Assembly (NCBI GenBank): GCA_017506865.1
Contig: JAFCMP010000547.1
Location: forward strand, 1,054,001 to 1,118,000
Direction of reading: 5' to 3'
Source of the DNA: Tribonema minus
Taxonomy: Eukaryota; Sar; Xanthophyceae; Tribonematales; Tribonemataceae
Length of the DNA: 64,000 bases
The notes under the pieces were generated by a model that made no database searches, had not been told where the DNA came from, and saw only the letters and a list, made by a program, of their open reading frames with translations. The position numbers and the translations under genes are program-made. Below, piece by piece: positions 21,901 to 32,526 of the stretch; the stretch's first letter is position 1, and the number at the start of each line of letters is the position of its first letter.

Positions 21901-24900
21901 TTGATAGCGTGCCGCGCTGCGATGGCACGCGTTTCGGTGCGACGGCGGGGGAGGAGGAGAAGATAATAAGTATGCGCGCTTTGTAGCGCGTGGCGAACAA
22001 TGCTGACTGCAGTTGAAGTCGGGATGCGCAGAGCGCCACGCACGGCGCCGACGACGATCGTGCAGTCCGTGCAGCTGCGATTGGGTGGGGCCGGGGGGGG
22101 GGGGGGGGGGGGGGGGGAATGAGTTTTAGTACACGCATATTGTAGGCGCCGACTGCAAGCAGCTGCGATGGCGCACGTGCGGGTGCGACGGGGTGGGGGG
22201 GGGGAGGGGTGTGAGCGCGCGCACTGGGTAGAGTGCGGCGCACGACGCTGACCACAACTTGAGGTCAGAATGCGCAGCTGCGGTTGCGCGTGTGGGCGAG
22301 GAGGGAGTGGGGGGTAGCAGGGGAAATGGGTGAGTGCGCTCAGCGCACGTTGGCGGCCGCTGTTGTGAAGGGCGTGCAGCTGCGCAAGGTGCGTGTGTGT
22401 GGGGCGGCAGGGGGGGCATTGAGCGCGGGGACGTGGGGGCGCACGGGCACAGCGGTACTGCTGCTGGCAGGTTCTACGGAGGGGCATGCGATGCATGGAA
22501 ATAGCGCCAGAATTGTTGGCAGTGATGACGAGTATGACGCGTGGTTTGGGGGGGGGGGGGGGGGGCAGTCCTTGAGGTTATGTTCAGTGTGATGCCACAA
22601 CGCTCAGCGCTTCGTCGGCTTCCCTTCGCGCGTGGTCCGCACACCCACCATGCAGCTGTGTGCATGCGAGCAGTCAATGACATAACTTCAGTCGCCTGCG
22701 TTCATCGCTTCAGTTCGCTCTGTACGCATGAGTGGCAGGCGATGACTCTCCCACTATTAGCGCGCCCAGTATTACTAGCTCAAGCAGGGGAACCCCTATA
22801 GCGCTACTGACCTGGCGTTGACCGGCCTGCTGCTGCAGCGCCACGCCAATACCTTGCTTCTAAACCTTCAACACAGAAATTTTTGCACCAAGCTTCATGT
22901 GCCACAGCTGCACAAGACGCGGCCACGCACCGCCGCCGTGTGGCCAGGCCGCAGCAGCTCAATACTTGAAGTCCGACGTACTTCACGTCATGACTCGCCC
23001 CACAATCATCGCAGGCGCCAGCACCATACAGGACATCCTTCAAGTTGTGATTCATCCCATGCACGTGTCATACTTCACTTTAAGGTACTGCAAGAAGTGA
23101 CTCGCCCACGATCGTCGCGTGCCGCAGCGGCGCGAGCACGTCTAGGTACGACTCATGGCACCGGCTGACCTGCAGCTGGAGCGCCGCCGCCGCTCTCAAC
23201 ACTTGAAGTCAGACATACTTCAAGTTGAGACTCACCCCACAATCATCGCGTGCCGCAGCGGCGCCACCAAGCACAGGACGTACTTAACCTTGAGAGTTGC
23301 TACTTCAGGTATATATTACTTCTTGATATACTTCGAAGTACATCAAGTTTGTGACCCACACCCACCCCGACCGTCGCGTGCCGCAGCAGCTCAATACTTG
23401 AAGTCAGGCATACTTCAAGTTGTGACTCACCCCACGATCGTCGCGTGCCGCAGCGGCGCCAGCACGTACATGTACGACTCGTGGCACTGGTTGATCTGCA
23501 GCTGGCGCGCCGCCGCCGCGCCAGCCGCCGCCGCGTGCACGATCGTCGTCTTGTGCGCGCCGTTGATGACCAGCGGCAGCGCTGCGCCGCCGTCCGGCTC
23601 CGCCAGCCGCAGCGGCTTGGAGATGCTGCCCTTGCGCTGCGCTGCTGCGCCGCCGCCGGGGGCGCCCGGCGACAGGAAGTCGTCGTCAAAGGCTGTCGTC
23701 GTTGCGCGCAGGGGGGGGGGGGGGGGAACGCGGCAGAGAAGAGGAGATGCTCAGCAGCGGTCGCGGCGATCGAGAGGTGCTGCGCTTCGCGAGCATTTGC
23801 AGGCGTGCAGCGACACGCGTTGATGTCGTGTGTCAATGTGCTCCTCTCCGACATCGCCATGGACACATGCGCCTGCCGCCGCTCGCCGTCGTTTTTGAAC
23901 GCCGGGGAGGGGGGGGGGCGTGGACGCGGCAAAGAGGAGGAGATGCTCGGCAGCGGTGGCGGCGATCAGACGGTGCTGCGCGCCGTGCATGCGCCTCTGC
24001 AGTGGCAGGCGCTGACCGCATGCGAGGACACATTCATCTCTGATATGCTTCGGGTCCATGGCATATGACCTTGAGGCCCGCCAGAAGTGCGCAACAACAC
24101 CCGTGGCGCAGCGGCTACAGCAGGTAGCGTCGTCGCTTGTGTGCGCAAGCGGCGGTGATACGAGAGACGAGGCTAGTCTGAAGTCGTGCGGTACAGCGGA
24201 GCTCAGGTGTGCTGCGCTGGCACACCGACGCTGCGAGCGCATGCACGACGCGGGAGCGGCGTTCATCGGCGTGCATGCCAAGCACAGGAGCAACGATACA
24301 ATGCACTGCAAGACCGCAACAGCAGAGCTCAAGTGTTGCGCAGCAGCAGGCAGCGGCGGCGCTCACCGGCGTGCGTGCCGAGCACGGCGTCCGCGACGGA
24401 CAGCGACGGCGCCGCCGGCTGCGGCGGCGCCGCGTGCGCGTCCGCGAGCGCCTGCGCCGCCGGCGACGGCGGCACCGGGTACAGCACGTCGTTCACCGTC
24501 AGCGCCGCCGCGACCCACTCGCACACCTCGCCCCACGACCCTGCCGCCGCGTCCGCGTCCGCCGCCGCCGCCTCCGCTGCCGCCGCCGCGGCCGCCGCCG
24601 GTGCCGCCGCCGTGCCCGCCTGCACGTGCCGCAGCGCACACAGGTCCGCCAGGTCCCAGGGTCCGGGATCGTCGAGTGCATGGCCGCCTGCTATGAGGAA
24701 GCCGAGGGAGGAGAGGTCGCCGCGGGTGGCGTGCGGCGGCGGCGGCGGCAGCGGCGCGGCGGCGGCGCCGCCGTTGACGGCGGCGGTGCTGCTGCTGCCG
24801 CCGGGCGCGTCGCGGTCCGCAAGGAGGCGCAGCAGCGCGGCGACGTGGCGCCGCACGAAGGCGAGCCGGTGCGCCTGGAGGGGCACGGGGGCGAGGAGAG

Positions 24901-27900
24901 AGCGTTGGCGCTGTTGAGCACTGGGGACGGTAGGTATGTAGGCAGCGCTGACGTGCGTGCGGGGGTCGGCAACAACGTCCATAGTAAGGGCGCTTGAACA
25001 GGCGGGAGGAAGGTGATGATGAGCTGTTCATGGTGCACTGGCACAAAGGCGAGCCGGTGCGCCTGGAGGGGCACGGGGGTGAGGAGAGAGCGTCGGCGCT
25101 ATTGAGCACTGGTGATAGTGACTGTGTGATGCAGCGCAGCAGCAGCAGTGAGGGGTGTCGCGAGGGCGACAGCAGCCGCAACGCGGCGGCGCACAGAGGC
25201 GGGCCAGTGCGCTGAAAGCGACGGGGCGAGTTGAAGTGTTTGTGGTGCTTTGTTCATGGTGCACAGCTGCACTGCCACGCCAGTTGAATATTGCGAGGGC
25301 TAGTGACAGCAATAGTGTACACCAAGAGGCGGTGGTGCTTTTAAAATGCTAGGGGTACGTCACGATGCCACATGTGGTAGCGGAGGCGGTAGCGGCGGCA
25401 GAACGGATGAGCACTGCTGGCAGCTGTGCGCCGGAGGGCAGATGCCGCGCTGATGACGTGGCTATTGGGGAGATTGCCCGCTCATCTCTGTCCTCTTTAG
25501 CGCCGCCCTCTGACTGCCCCTGATGATAAATTCTGGCACAGTAGCACGCGACAGAGCATAATGAAGAAGTTCCACTCCTGGCGAGAGCCGCGCCGCGCAT
25601 ACATACTTCGAAGTAGCTGCCTGCAGCTCGGTCCAACACCCCCCTCCCCCCCCCCCCCTCACCCTTCTTGCAAGCACCTCAACGTCCACCCCATGCATCA
25701 CGCATACGGCAGCATACCTCCGGTGCATTAGGCAGATTGAACCCGACTCCGCCGCCAACTCACGGGCAGTGCTTAGGACCGCATCGATCATATCAGCGGC
25801 TGTACAGCGCCGCCCCTCCCCCCCCCCCCCCCCCCCCCTTCCACACACGCACGATATGTGCGCCCCTGCAAGCCCTCGCCACTGCCTCCTCGGTCACACA
25901 TCACCCGCAGCCCCGTCGCGCCTCGCGCATCAGCTCCAGATGATGCCCCGAGAGAGCGGGGCTGACTGGCCCCTTCAGGATCACGCCAACCGCCCCCCAA
26001 GCGGCGCTGCCGCGCCTTGCGTATCAGCTTCAGATGACCCCCAGCAAGAACACGCCTGACCAGCCCCTTCAGGCTCCCCACCCCCCGTCACTACTGGACG
26101 AACCCCCCCCCCCCCCCCCCCCGGCACACTACGAGCAACAACAGCAAGCAGCATCGCTCAACGCCACCACAGCAGCGCTCACCTCGTCCGCGCTGCGCGT
26201 GTGCAGCCGCAGCGAGCGCGAGCGCCGCGGCGACATCGGCCCCCCCGCGCCCCCCCTGCCCCCCCCGCCCCCCCTCCCCCCGCGCCCCCCGCCGCCCCTG
26301 CGCCGAAAAACACGCCCGTCCTTCCGCCAGGGGAGTGCGGCATGCCGTGTCGTGCGGCGCCGTGCCGCGTTGGCGAGTGCAGACCGTTGCGCGGGGAGTG
26401 CGCGGCGGCGCTGCGCGGGCTCGGCGCGTCTTCCGACGGCCACACGCTGCAGCAGAGAGGGGGGGTTTGAGAGGCGTCGCAAGTGCGTTTGGTCAGAGGT
26501 GATGTCATTTGGTAACATGGCCTCTTGGAGATGGAGATGTCTGCCTGAACGACAGGCTTGATTGGCGGCATCCGAGGGCCCCACGCTGCAGCAGTGGGGG
26601 GATGGGGGAGGGTCATATGAGGTGCGCCGCCAGCAAGGTTATGGATGCTACGAGCCTGCCGTTGGGCGCCAGCCAGTTTACGGACGCTGAAACCGCCTGT
26701 CGTTGGGGGCGAGCCACTGTGCAGGCATGCGCAGAGTGAGCACGCTTGCGCGCGCGCACGCAGACAGAGCGTATCTGAAAATAAACGTGAACACCGGCGC
26801 GGCAGCATGCCATGACGGGCGCAAAGCACGTATGAGTTCAGTATGCGGTACTGTACCTACGTACCTATCCGCGTGCAACCGTGCCGCCGACGCGGGCGCC
26901 TTCTGCACCAGCGCGTCCGGGTGCAGGTGCAGGAACAGGAACAGCAGCAGCGCGGAGATGGGCACCTCCACGGGCTGCAGCATGGCTCAGCAGGCAGGCA
27001 GCAACTTCAAGTCAGCAACTTCATGCCAGTAGCCGGGTGCTGGGCAATGGGCGACATATGTCAGAGTAGCGGTCACGCTAAGGTTTGTTAGGAATTGATG
27101 CAAGTGAGTTCTTTGAAGTTGGCTGCAGCATCAAGCACTCGTCGGCGCTTTCAAAACGCTCACAAAGCTGAAGGAATTGAAAAGCACTGAGCACGCAGGG
27201 TGATCCCAGCACATTCGTGCAGCCAGATCTCAGAACTGACCAGTGCATAGAAGGGCACTGCTCTGCGCTATCAGATGCCAATTGGCGGGCGACATATTAT
27301 GAAGTGGGGCTGGAGAAATGTGTTGAGATCAGTTCTTCTCAGTTGGGCTCACAAAGGCCGTGGGGCCGTGCTGGAGCACTCGTCAGCAACGTGATCTCGC
27401 GTTAAAGCAGGTTGGGACCACGAGCAACACAGAGCGCTGTCGCATTGTGGCCTGCACGCTGCTCAAGTTTCCGCACCGGCATAAGAACACACAGATTATG
27501 TCGGACGCTTCAAAGTGAACGTTCAAAGTGTACACGCGTGGCGACAGGTACTGAACGACAGGTTTGTAGACAGCACGGCGAAGATTTCAGACACCTCTCC
27601 GCGCCATGGGACTGTAGGCCTCTGCTATTCTGGTGCCACATTCAGGACCACTGATGCCGCAGGTTACCCCTCAGTGAAGTGTGTGCAAGCCGCCAGCTAC
27701 TGAATCCTCAACAGCCTGCAGCTCACGGCAACCCCAACTACCCCTGACGCGAACCCCTCGACCTGCTCAGCAGCGTGTCGACTATGATGCTGCCTACTGG
27801 GGTGATGCGCATCGTTCACGCTGGCAACCAGTGGCCTTCTTCGCACGGCGGCACGTCGCAGTGTAACATCTGCTTTGTTCGCCAGGGCAGGGGCTCACAC

Positions 27901-29667
27901 CTTCTAGCTTACGACTCACGAGCGGCAGTACGACTGACCAGAGCTGAATCAGCATGCCTCAGATGCATTCACCTGCTGGCGAAACTCTCTCGTAGTGCAA
28001 CTGCTGCAAGTTCACGACAGTCGCACCAGCAGTTCTCAATAACTTTGATGACAACTTCAACTTCAACTACAACTTCAAGCAACAGGAGGGAAGAAGAGCC
28101 ACAATGGCTCCTCAGCGTACATGTTTAGTGTAGTAGAAGAGCCACAATGGCTCCTCAAAGTACATGTTTAGTGTAGTCGAATATATTGACGTCAGCGACA
28201 GACATAGCATGCACAGTGCTGACCGCACTCGCCACGCTCTTTTCCCTGCCTGAGACATCAAGCTACCGGCCTGCAACTCTCACGTCTGTCGATGGGGTGT
28301 GATATGCCATCAGATACATGTACTACGCCGCAGCCTCAACATCCATCATTTCTATGCATGCACAACCTTCACTTCCATGATAGCTGTCATCAGTTCAGCA
28401 CCAGCGTGAAAAGGCAGGCTACCCCTCCCCCTCCCCCCCCCTCCTGCTACTAAGGAGCCTGCTCCACCTCCGCAATGATTGCAAGTAGGTGTGGTAAGGT
28501 TCGCCAACGTGACCATGGACTGGGCGGCTGAACAGTACACGGCTGGCGCACATGTACATGTAGGCAACTACATGACGTCAAGTGGGCCCTCGTGATTGGT
28601 TCACAACAGAGGCGGCTCCGCTGAATGCGCACAGGTGTCACTGCCCGAGTGCCTCGTGTACAGCTTATTACAGTGCTTTGTGCGCTGAACAAGAAGCATC
28701 TAGGAGTGTGTGGCAGCAGTGCACCATGCCTGCCAAAGTCAGCATCCATGTGAGCAAGGACGCAGAGTCCATGTCATCCGTTCTATGGATGCACCAAGTT
28801 CGTCATTGCTCATTTCCCTCAACCGCCATTAGCAGCCGGTAGCTAGTACGGCAGTACAGGAGTACAGGCAGAGCGGCGCAGCAGTGGCGCTGCTGCGGCG
28901 GCTGGCAACGACGGTACCAACTGTCGCCTGCGCTGCGGCGTTCACGGAGTCGATGCTCGGCATCAAGAGGCCAAATGTGTGCACATGGCAAGACAGCCAG
29001 CTGCCTAGCGACCATGCTGAGCTGCATGTATTGCGCTGGTGATTGTCATCAGCATCAGCGGTCATGCTGCCGCAGCGAGCCGCCGCAAGCAGCCCCTGGC
29101 TCAAAAGCGTGAACTGTGTTCAGGATACTGTCCTAGGCCACCAACAGCCAGAGCAACCCAGGTGGAGGATTGCATCTATGCTGGTCTGTTGCGCATGAGC
29201 TCAAAGGTTGTGCAGCACCTCCAGGGAGCTCTGAGCACATGTTGAGAAAGTGCTCACATACGCGCCAGGTGGAAGCCGGCCAAGCCGAAGTGCCTGTTAC
29301 TGATCTATTGACTGTTTAGAGTGGTCATCACCTGCGTGGGTCCTCGCCTGAGCTTCTCCCCTCCTCCGCTGCTATCCTGCTCCACCGAGCTGCTGTCCTT
29401 TGTGTACAGCAGCAGCATCTCCCAGAACAGAGTTGTCTGCTTCAGCTGCCAATGCAGCACTCTCCAGCCCTCTGCGACCCACGTGGTGTAGGCAACCATG
29501 GTGGGGTGTTGGCATCGGAGCGCCTCAGCGAGACTCGCCAGTGTGGTCATGATGGCGGCGTCCGAAGTGGCGGGCAGCTGAGTTGCCATGCCGTGCACCG
29601 ACCCCATGGTGCGCAAGGGCAGCACTCCCTCGAAAACCTCATTCCTCAGCCACAGCTGAACCACCAT
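18991..29667 (-). CDS. TBCCD1: TBCC domain-containing protein 1 (TBCCD1)
   Basis: Eight minus-strand exons: 29667-29332, 26974-26865, 26446-26183, 24874-24367, 23692-23431, 21844-21585, 20833-20343, 19212-18991 (stop), about 815 residues against about 557 in human. The extra length is low-complexity Ala/Gly/Pro. Landmarks follow known TBCCD1 order: LWLRNEVFEG...WRVLHWQLKQ, ALLLFLFLHLHPDALVQ, SLGFLIAGG, HKTTIVHA...CHESYMYVLAPLRHATIVG and CTDCTIVVGAVRGALRVEDC. Then come TPARPLFCGD...APYNAAAYPRL, NMWCYPLDL, LPAEYAAALREREAQLAQL and RGRFTEWLLSSGN. The beta-helical TBCC/C-CAP domain is encoded by exons 5-6. TBCCD1 acts at centrosomes and basal bodies (Chlamydomonas ASQ2), placing centrioles and the Golgi. 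Phases agree at every junction except around exon 3, where a G-rich tract leaves the frame one base out. Introns are full of copied splice junctions. Confidence 0.92.
19338..19796 (-). repeat. three extra copies of the TBCCD1 exon 8 head with acceptor
   Basis: Copies at about 19338-19393, 19535-19605 and 19737-19796 repeat the 3' splice site and first 45-70 bases of exon 8 (true copy 19160-19220), spaced about 170-210 bases. On minus each reads CTGGTGCAGCAGTCGGACCT after a GCGCAG or similar. After the exon head each copy diverges. The middle copy keeps the most coding sequence. Confidence 0.88.
20288..20327. repeat. 18-bp direct tandem duplication
   Basis: GAGCTGTCGACAAGAATCAA occurs twice in direct succession inside TBCCD1 intron 7. 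Confidence 0.8.
21034..21490 (-). repeat. three extra copies of the TBCCD1 exon 6 tail with donor
   Basis: Copies at about 21034-21105, 21236-21306 and 21408-21490 repeat the last 60-70 bases of exon 6 and its GTGAG donor (true copy 21579-21655). The encoded YPRLRRHL-ACDLLPPPR motif is still readable. Spacing is about 170-200 bases. Confidence 0.88.
21205..21234. repeat. head-to-head telomere-type repeat
   Basis: TTAGGG meets CCCTAA units through a TTAGGGTTAACCCTAA palindrome, followed by two more CCTAA-type units. It lies inside TBCCD1 intron 6. Confidence 0.8.
22025..22120 (-). repeat. extra copy of the TBCCD1 exon 6 head with acceptor, then a G-run
   Basis: The minus strand repeats the acceptor ATCGCAG and about 50 bases of the exon 6 head (CTGCACGGACTGCACGATCG). 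It is bordered by a run of more than 20 G on plus, a C-rich pyrimidine tract on minus. Weaker CTGCGCA-type acceptor echoes follow at about 22150, 22265 and 22375. Confidence 0.8.
22994..23390 (-). repeat. extra copies of the TBCCD1 exon 5 tail with donor
   Basis: About four partial copies (near 22994-23025, 23096-23145, 23221-23262, 23350-23390) repeat the CGGCACGCGACGATCGTGGG tail of exon 5 and the GTGAGTC donor (true copy 23421-23470). Each is associated with ACTTGAAGT/ACTTCAAGT inverted repeats. Confidence 0.85.
23700..23995. repeat. about 190-bp imperfect tandem duplication in TBCCD1 intron 4
   Basis: A unit with a G-run, then AACGCGGCAGAGAAGAGGAG or a close variant, then GATGCTC-GCAGCGGT and GGTGCTGCGC, occurs at about 23710-23795 and 23905-23985. 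A further echo of the exon 4 tail and donor lies at about 24250-24285. Confidence 0.75.
25041..25230 (-). repeat. extra copies of the TBCCD1 exon 4 head with acceptor
   Basis: About 25041-25118 repeats the exon 4 acceptor and head (true copy 24857-24932), including GCGAGCCGGTGCGCCTGGAG on plus. A weaker third copy lies at about 25184-25230. Confidence 0.85.
26986..29331 (-). other. TBCCD1 intron 1, no other gene supported
   Basis: Exon 1 and exon 2 join in phase 0 across this 2.3-kb intron. It contains a 40-bp tandem duplication near 28094-28175 (unit with AGAGCCACAATGGCTCCTCA) and AACTTCAA runs near 28055-28080. Short open frames here do not resemble known families. Confidence 0.5.
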
Positions 29668-30109
29668 TGGGCAAACGTCGGTTCGAGCGAGGTAACAGAA
29701 AAAAGCTTTCTTCAGCTTCGAGAGCCCCTTTAGTGTCTACAGGCTGCGTCCATGGCACACAACTGAACCCTGCTGCGAATTGCGGCTATGCGGAGACCAT
29801 CGAGGCTGCTGAGGCCGCTCTTCCATGCACCAGACCAGGAGATCACAGCTTTTTTCATTTCTATTTTTCTAGTTGGCGGCCTGCTGAGCATCACCAACTC
29901 GGAATCGTGAAGTTTTGTTTTTGTATTGTACCTCGAGCTCGCAGCGTTGCAAGCAGCTTCCCACAGCTGCTGTTCGCGGCCTGGTATGTTGGCAACAGCG
30001 ACACGCAGATAACTGGTCTCACAGTGACTCATTCGACTAAACGAGCTACACACTTCCCGTAAATCTTCAACAGTCACTTCCAGCTCCTGTGAAGTACCTG
30101 TAGTCCACA
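29668..30109. promoter_or_regulatory. shared 442-bp region between divergent TBCCD1 and ASH2
   Basis: The ATG of TBCCD1 (minus, 29667) and the ATG of ASH2 (plus, 30110) face away from each other. Any promoter elements for both must lie here or in untranslated exons. No convincing TATA box was seen. The shared use is inferred from layout only. Confidence 0.5.
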
Positions 30110-32526
30110 ATGGCAAGGCCTTTTGCAGTGGCAGATCCGGAAAGCAGCGGCACACCCAGTCCTGCACCGACCGCCGACGGAGCAGAGCTGCGTCAATCAC
30201 CTCAGCACCAGCACCACCACCACCACCAGCAGCAGCAGCAGCAGCAGCAGCAGGGCAACCCCATCAGCCGCCCTCTGCCTCACAGCAGCCTTCTAGCGCA
30301 AGACAGCGCTCGCAGCTCGGAGGCGGCCTCCCCCGTCCCCACCGCCCAGGGCGGAGCCGGCCTCAGCGAGACGGACGCCGACTCCCGCGCGGAAGGAGAC
30401 TACCCCCCCCCCGTGCGCACCAAGGGCGACCGCCAGCGCAAGCGCAGGCCCCCCGCGGACGACGGCAGCGGCGGCAAGAAAGGGGGGGGCAAGAAGCGGC
30501 GCGGGCCGGGGGGGCGCGCGGGCGGGCTGCTCGCGGAGAAGGTCGCGGCGTGGGAGCCCCCGGGGGTGGCGCTGTCGCGGACGGACTGCGCGCCGCAGCT
30601 GATGCTCAGCAAGGACCAGCTCACAGTGACGGGGGAGAAGGGGTTCAGGATGGTGCGCGCGACGGCGGGCGCGAGCGAGGGCGCGTGGTACTTCGAGGTG
30701 CTCGTGCTGCCGCCGGCGCGCGCGGACGGGCACGTGCGCATCGGCTGGTCTACCGGCGCCGGTGACCTGCAGGTATGTATGTACACGTGTACAATAAGTG
30801 ACATATACATAGAGTCTGCGGCGGCTTGGTTGCTGTGTGGAATTCAGACCTGCGTTGCCAGACGTGCGGTGCAATGCGCGATGTTGAAGTTGCTGCAGGG
30901 GTACCTTGCGAGCGCCATGCTGCCAAGCGCTGCGTAGACAACACCCACCTCTAGAAGGCGATGCCTTTGTGCATGAAACAGTTGACCATCAACGCTGTGC
31001 ACAAAGTCTGTGTGCAATTCACATGCGCACCGTAATCTCCAAAGATGACGCTTGTGAAACGTGCGCGTCAGGCCGCCGCGCCGGTGCATCAACGCACCGC
31101 GACTGCAGCGGACCCCCTTCTCTCATGCACAACCTCCATGCCCTATACCACGCGCCTGCCTTACCTGCCATGCGCCCACATCGCTCACACATACGCATTG
31201 CGTTGCGCGCGCCAGGCGCCCGTCGGCTACGACCGCCACTCGTACGCGTACCGCGACCTCGCGGGCTCACGCGTGCACGCGTCGCTGCGCCATGCGTCTG
31301 CCTCACTTTTCATGCGTCCACATCACCCACACACACGCAAACGCGCATTGCGCCACGCGCGCAGGCGCCCGTCGGCTACGACCGCCACTCGTACGCGTAC
31401 CGCGACCTCGCGGGGTCGCGCGTGCACGCGTCGCTGCGCCACGACGGCTACGGCGCGCCGTACGGCCCGGGCGACGTCGTAGGCGCGCAGATCGTGCTCG
31501 CAGGCCCTTCCGACCCTAGCGGCGCGCCCACCAGCGCCATCCGCTTCTTCGTGAACGGCGTGGATCAGGGCGTCGCGTACACCGCGCTCGCGCCCGCGGC
31601 GTACCTGCCGGCGGTCTCGCTGTACATGGGCGCGCGCGTGCGCGTCAACTTCGGGCCGCGCTTCGTGTGCGCGCCGCCGCCGCTGCGCGCGGAGGAGTCA
31701 CACGATGCGCCGCCGCGGCCGCCGCGCGCGATTGCGGAGCTGCGGCCGATGGCGGCGGACGCGCTGGAGGCGCAGGCGGCGTGGGCGCGGCAGCAGCGCG
31801 CGGAGCGCGAGGAGGTGCGCACGTGGCGTATGCACGCAGCGCTTGAATGCGCTTGCCTCAGTGGACATTGTGCGTGGCGACCAGCGAATGTTATTCCCTG
31901 GAACGGAGCGTATGCACTGCGGTTGGATATGTTATCGACTAGCAAGTTGACTCTGTGTGCATGGGCATCGGCGAATGGTGTTGCGCTGGACCGTAGTGTA
32001 CGCACAGCAGTTGGAGATGTACTTGACTACGAAGTTGGCTCTGTGTTAATGGGCACCGGCGAATGGTGTTGCCCTGGAGCGCAGCGTACGTGCAGCGGCT
32101 GAATGCGCTTGACTATGAAGTCGACGCTGTGTGAATGGGCATCAGCAAATTCTGTTGCCCCGGAGCGCTCAGCGTACACAGCGCTGTAGATAGCACCATG
32201 TATGAAGTTGCCATTGACAGTGTAAAGCGCAGCTGCCGTGTCGGTTCGCCATTGCACTGAGATCCCTACGACGCAGGATGGCTATGCTCGCTAGACTTGC
32301 ATCGCGGCAACTGGGCCTCTGCGGGCAGGCAAGCGATGGCGGTCGATGACGACGGATGTGCTGACCATGTCGACGTCATCGTGTGCTGACAATGTTGCAG
32401 GCGCTCAAACAAAAAGCTAGCGGAGAGGAAGGCATCGGCAGCGCAATCAAAACGGAGAGCGTCAAGGTGGAAAGGGCGGCGGCGCAGGGCGGCAAGGACA
32501 GGGGGGTAAAGCGTGAGGGGAGCTGA
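30110..32526 (+). CDS. ASH2: ASH2-like SPRY subunit of COMPASS/SET1 H3K4 methyltransferase
   Basis: Three exons, all phase 0: 30110-30772, 31365-31814, 32401-32526; 412 residues. The SPRY core matches ASH2L closely: CAPQLMLSKDQLTVTGEKGF, then MVRATAGASEGAWYFEV, IGWSTGAGDLQAPVGYDRHS, YGAPYGPGDVVGAQI, IRFFVNGVDQGVAYTAL and YLPAVSLYMGARVRVNFGPR. ASH2 with WDR5, RBBP5 and DPY30 activates SET1/MLL-type H3K4 methyltransferases in the nucleus. The N terminus here is disordered, with His and Gln tracts (HHHHH, then nine Q) and a basic KKGGGKKRRGPGG patch. No PHD finger or winged helix is visible, unlike animal ASH2L. The last exon is a short basic tail. It is divergent from TBCCD1. Confidence 0.93.
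31213..31291 (+). repeat. extra copy of the ASH2 exon 2 head with acceptor
   Basis: The bases around CGCCAG-GCGCCCGTCGGCTACGACC, about 77 bases of exon 2, are repeated almost perfectly upstream of the true exon (31363-31440). The intron before each copy is also related, giving a unit of about 150 bases. The copy has an acceptor but no matching donor. Confidence 0.9.
31840..32200. repeat. about 100-bp imperfect tandem repeat in ASH2 intron 2
   Basis: Roughly four units repeat GGGCA-C-GCGAATGGTGTTGC, a GAGCG-AGCGTA element and TTGACTA-GAAGT. Units have drifted. Confidence 0.7.

Noticed and set aside
24363-25181. 272-codon minus-strand frame beside TBCCD1 exon 4
   Set aside because: It is out of frame with the conserved TBCCD1 reading and runs into the intron. 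Explained by low-complexity GC-rich sequence.
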